Shown here piece after piece: positions 5,887-7,702 of a DNA stretch of 7,702 bases (position 1 is the stretch's first letter; each line of letters begins with the position of its first letter). The stretch lies in contig CAKAPZ010000043.1 in assembly GCA_916720015.1 (NCBI GenBank), positions 1 to 7,702 on the forward strand, in the 5' to 3' direction. This stretch comes from an uncultured Atopobium sp. (lineage in GTDB: Bacteria > Actinomycetota > Coriobacteriia > Coriobacteriales > Atopobiaceae). The notes under the pieces were generated by a model. The model did not search any database, was not told where the DNA came from, and saw only the letters and a list, made by a program, of their open reading frames with translations. The position numbers and the translations under genes were made by a program.

Positions 5887-6738
5887 GTGAGTGCCCTGCG
5901 GGCCGAGGGATACTCTTTGTGCCATCTGTTGGAGTGTTCAGGACTTTCAAGGTCTACCTACTACTACGCACGAGCTCACCCAGTAAAGCCGACACGCCCA
6001 GAGCTACACCACGCGGTTGCAGAGATTTTCTCGCGTACTACAAACGGCTGTGGTCACAGACAGATAGCCATGTGTCTGCGCGCTGAGCTGGGTGTAAGAA
6101 TCGCCGACAAGACTGTTCTTAAAATCATGCGTGAGATGGGTATTCGCTGTAAGATACGGCGTGAGACAGACTATCACCGCTATAGCTCCTATAAAGGCGT
6201 TGTCGGTAAGACCTTTGAAAACGTCATAGGACGCGACTTTTCTGCTGATGGACCATGGAAGAAGATGGGTACCGACGTCACGGAGTTTAAGCAACCATGG
6301 GGCAAGGCATACTTTGCTCCCGTCTATGACTTCGGAAGCAAAGAGATTGTCGCATGGAGTGTGTCGAGGGGTCCAAACATGGTTCAGCAAATAGCTCTTC
6401 TCGACCAACTTTTAAAGAAGTTGCCTAAAGGCACAACTCCGATTCTGCATAGCGATATGGGTTGGCAGTATCAGCACAGCACATGGTGCAGACGACTAAA
6501 AGATGCAGGAGTTGTCCAGAGCATGTCCAGAAAGGGTAACTGCATAGACAACGGTGCTACCGAGCAGGTCTTTGGTCATCTGAAAGACGAGTTCTTCCGA
6601 GGAAGAACGTGGCCTAACTTTGAGTCTTTCAAAGCTGATTTGGACGCATATGTTATGTACTGGAACACACAAAGGCGTCAGGTTAAACTAAAAGGACTGA
6701 CCCCGGAGGAGTTCCGGAATCAGTCCTTGGTGGCCTAG
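5887..6738 (+). CDS. IS3-family transposase OrfB (DDE catalytic domain), expressed mainly as OrfAB by -1 frameshift
   Basis: 283 residues if counted from GTG 5887; the frame is open back to the slippery site at 5833. An HTH_21-type N-terminal segment (LLECSGLSRSTYYY, 14-27, then NGCGHRQIAMCLRAELGVRIADKTVLKIMREMGI, 53-86) precedes the retroviral-integrase core. The catalytic triad is visible as D130 in GTDVTEF, D190 in LHSDMGWQY and E226 in DNGATEQVFGHLKDEF. The 35 residues between the second Asp and the Glu are the IS3 hallmark. The C-terminal YWNTQRRQVKLKGLTPEEFR (258-277) matches the family's usual ending. The OrfAB fusion cuts and joins element ends through a circular intermediate. The GTG start has only GAGG two bases away, so independent translation is doubtful. 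Nothing looks disrupted. Confidence 0.93.
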   Translation: MSALRAEGYSLCHLLECSGLSRSTYYYARAHPVKPTRPELHHAVAEIFSRTTNGCGHRQIAMCLRAELGVRIADKTVLKIMREMGIRCKIRRETDYHRYSSYKGVVGKTFENVIGRDFSADGPWKKMGTDVTEFKQPWGKAYFAPVYDFGSKEIVAWSVSRGPNMVQQIALLDQLLKKLPKGTTPILHSDMGWQYQHSTWCRRLKDAGVVQSMSRKGNCIDNGATEQVFGHLKDEFFRGRTWPNFESFKADLDAYVMYWNTQRRQVKLKGLTPEEFRNQSLVA

Positions 6739-6753
6739 CTCTTTATTAAATCC

Positions 6754-6795
6754 GTCCAAGTTTTGGGACGCAGTTCATTGTATCTGTCGGCTTTT
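6754..6795 (-). repeat. Right terminal inverted repeat of the IS
   Basis: The reverse complement begins AAAAGCCGACAGATACAATG and matches the left repeat at 5308-5347 over about 33 of 40 positions, with a two-base insertion. One further T and CA (6796-6798) could belong to the element. Confidence 0.8.
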
Positions 6796-6851
6796 TCATT
6801 AACATCGTGTTGCGAAAATCTCTAAAGCGCTACTCCTTCAGCACCAAGTGC

Positions 6852-7702
6852 TTACTCCCCCAGTGCCCACGTTAAGAATCGCGAGAAACCCGCCTGATCG
6901 TTAGTGAGTGTGATATAGGTTGCTGCCTCAAAATCTTCACGACGAGCGTTGGCAACTGCTGTGCCCATTCCCGCCGCAGAAAGCATAGCAACATCATTAA
7001 GCGAATCGCCAAAAGCTGCAGCATTATCCGTTGAAATGCCAAGATGATTGCAAAGCCACTGAAGTGCAGCACCCTTAGAAGTCCCTTCAGCCAGGATTTC
7101 CATTCCCATGCTCATGGAAGCCGTGCCACTGAGCCCTTTTACCGAAGCTACAGCATCTGCTACAAGTGCCTGGTACTTCTCGCCTTCTGAAACAGACCAA
7201 TAGGAACCAAGTCGCTCAATGGTAGTTACACTATCAATAAACTCCTCAACGCTTTGGTCAAAGGGAGTACGCGAGCGTTGCATAAATGCCGCATGATCTG
7301 CGGGAATACCCAGCTGAGAGATAAGATTGTGCCTTGAGCGCTCCAGATAAACGCCACCGTCTGCAAAAATATCAAAAGTGACAGGAAAATCTTTAAGCTT
7401 TTGATACAACTCAAGTGCCTGCTCCTTGGTAACAGTAGACTCGTGCAGTACCGTCTGTGTAGAAAGATCTCTGATAACGGCACCGTCACAAGAAACCACA
7501 TACTTAGAAGCAGGATGATTCACAACCTCTTTTGGCAGCACGTTAAACGCGCGTCCAGAACAAGGAACAAAGGGAATATCTAGCTCAGCCAGGCGATCCA
7601 ACATTGCCATATTTTTGGCATCAAGAGATTTATCAGTATGCAAAAACGTCTCATCCATATCGGAAAAGACAATATCTACTTTCAGATTTGATACATCTTG
7701 AT
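6852..7702 (-). CDS. HAD-superfamily Cof-type (IIB) sugar-phosphate phosphatase, missing only its first few residues
   Basis: Minus-strand frame with its stop at 6852-6854, open to the window end, giving 282 visible residues. HAD phosphatases hydrolyse small phosphate esters such as sugar phosphates, phosphoglycolate or pyridoxal phosphate, using an Asp nucleophile and Mg2+. Motif I is VDIVFSDMDETFL, with the nucleophile Asp at 7659-7661 and the general acid/base Asp at 7653-7655. Counting from the Met at 7658, motif II is CSGR (33-36), the C2-type cap covers about 80-185, the motif III Lys is K195 in GTSKGAAL, and motif IV is GDSLNDVAML (217-226), followed by GMGTAVANA. The Met at 7658 cannot be the start because it would remove the nucleophile; no start codon is visible upstream, so the true start lies past 7702. 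The usual Gly of DxDGT is Glu here. The gene is convergent with kup across the IS. The substrate cannot be predicted. Confidence 0.92.
   Translation of the reverse strand, partial: QDVSNLKVDIVFSDMDETFLHTDKSLDAKNMAMLDRLAELDIPFVPCSGRAFNVLPKEVVNHPASKYVVSCDGAVIRDLSTQTVLHESTVTKEQALELYQKLKDFPVTFDIFADGGVYLERSRHNLISQLGIPADHAAFMQRSRTPFDQSVEEFIDSVTTIERLGSYWSVSEGEKYQALVADAVASVKGLSGTASMSMGMEILAEGTSKGAALQWLCNHLGISTDNAAAFGDSLNDVAMLSAAGMGTAVANARREDFEAATYITLTNDQAGFSRFLTWALGE

Larger units (their letters stand above)
5308..6795 (+). mobile_element. IS3-family (IS150-like) insertion sequence
   Basis: A roughly 1.49 kb element bounded by imperfect terminal inverted repeats, AAAAGCC at the left and GGCTTTT at the right. 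It carries two overlapping transposase frames (OrfA with helix-turn-helix motifs, OrfB with a DDE/rve catalytic core) and a -1 frameshift site between them. OrfA with two helix-turn-helix regions and the DD(35)E core fit the IS150 group of IS3. It lies between the 3' ends of kup and the HAD phosphatase, so no resident gene is interrupted. Both frames are open and the catalytic residues are present, so the element may be active. The exact outer boundaries are uncertain by a few bases: the right end can be extended to TTTTTCA (6798), giving the usual terminal CA, but the left end lacks the matching TG. Confidence 0.88.

Noticed and set aside
6739..6851. Possible small gene or RNA between OrfB and the HAD gene
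   Set aside because: The stretch is accounted for by the right terminal repeat plus about 53 bases of flank. No start with a ribosome binding site or stable RNA fold was seen.
6840..6852. AGCAC-CAA-GTGCT hairpin as terminator of the HAD gene
   Set aside because: Only five base pairs overlapping the stop codon, with no T-tract on the minus strand after it.
7656..7658. ATG at 7658 (minus) as start of the HAD phosphatase
   Set aside because: It would cut off the catalytic Asp of motif I. The frame continues upstream with VDIVFSD and leaves the window open.

Overview
This 7.7 kb window looks like ordinary chromosome interrupted by one insertion sequence. Base composition is mid-range. Housekeeping genes are spaced by short gaps with AGGAGG-type ribosome binding sites, so this is a bacterium. 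The mid-GC composition, the fused RlmKL-type enzyme, the Kup transporter and the IS3-family element bring the Atopobium/Lancefieldella group (Coriobacteriia) to mind. That placement is an impression from protein style and was not tested against any database.

Layout. Positions 1-437 (minus strand) hold the N-terminal part of an alpha-phosphohexomutase (phosphoglucomutase/phosphomannomutase), cut by the window edge. A 150-base divergent gap separates it from a two-domain 23S rRNA methyltransferase of the RlmKL type (588-2876, plus). After a 116-base gap that contains a perfect 14-bp palindrome comes kup, a potassium uptake transporter (2993-5275, plus). An IS3-family, IS150-like insertion sequence (about 5308-6795) follows, with two overlapping transposase frames in the same direction as kup. 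The window ends with a HAD/Cof-type sugar-phosphate phosphatase on the minus strand (6852 to beyond 7702), whose first few residues lie outside. No stretch longer than 300 bases lacks a gene, and no tRNA, rRNA or CRISPR array was seen.

How the parts relate. The resident genes are unrelated housekeeping functions: sugar-phosphate interconversion, ribosome modification, potassium homeostasis and phosphate-ester hydrolysis. They do not form one operon. The element sits between the 3' ends of two convergent genes (kup and the HAD gene), a position that should break neither. Its left end carries a 14-bp hairpin followed by five Ts. The right arm of this hairpin contains the transposase ribosome binding site, so it could stop kup transcription and also shield the transposase from read-through. 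Further in, an A7 slippery heptamer, a 7-base spacer and a stable hairpin form a textbook -1 frameshift cassette for the OrfAB fusion transposase.

The most interesting point in the resident genes is that the RlmL half of the RlmKL protein keeps its overall domain but has lost the SAM-binding and NPPY catalytic motifs. The RlmK half looks mostly intact, with one substitution in its DPPTFS motif. I see no wholly novel system in the window.
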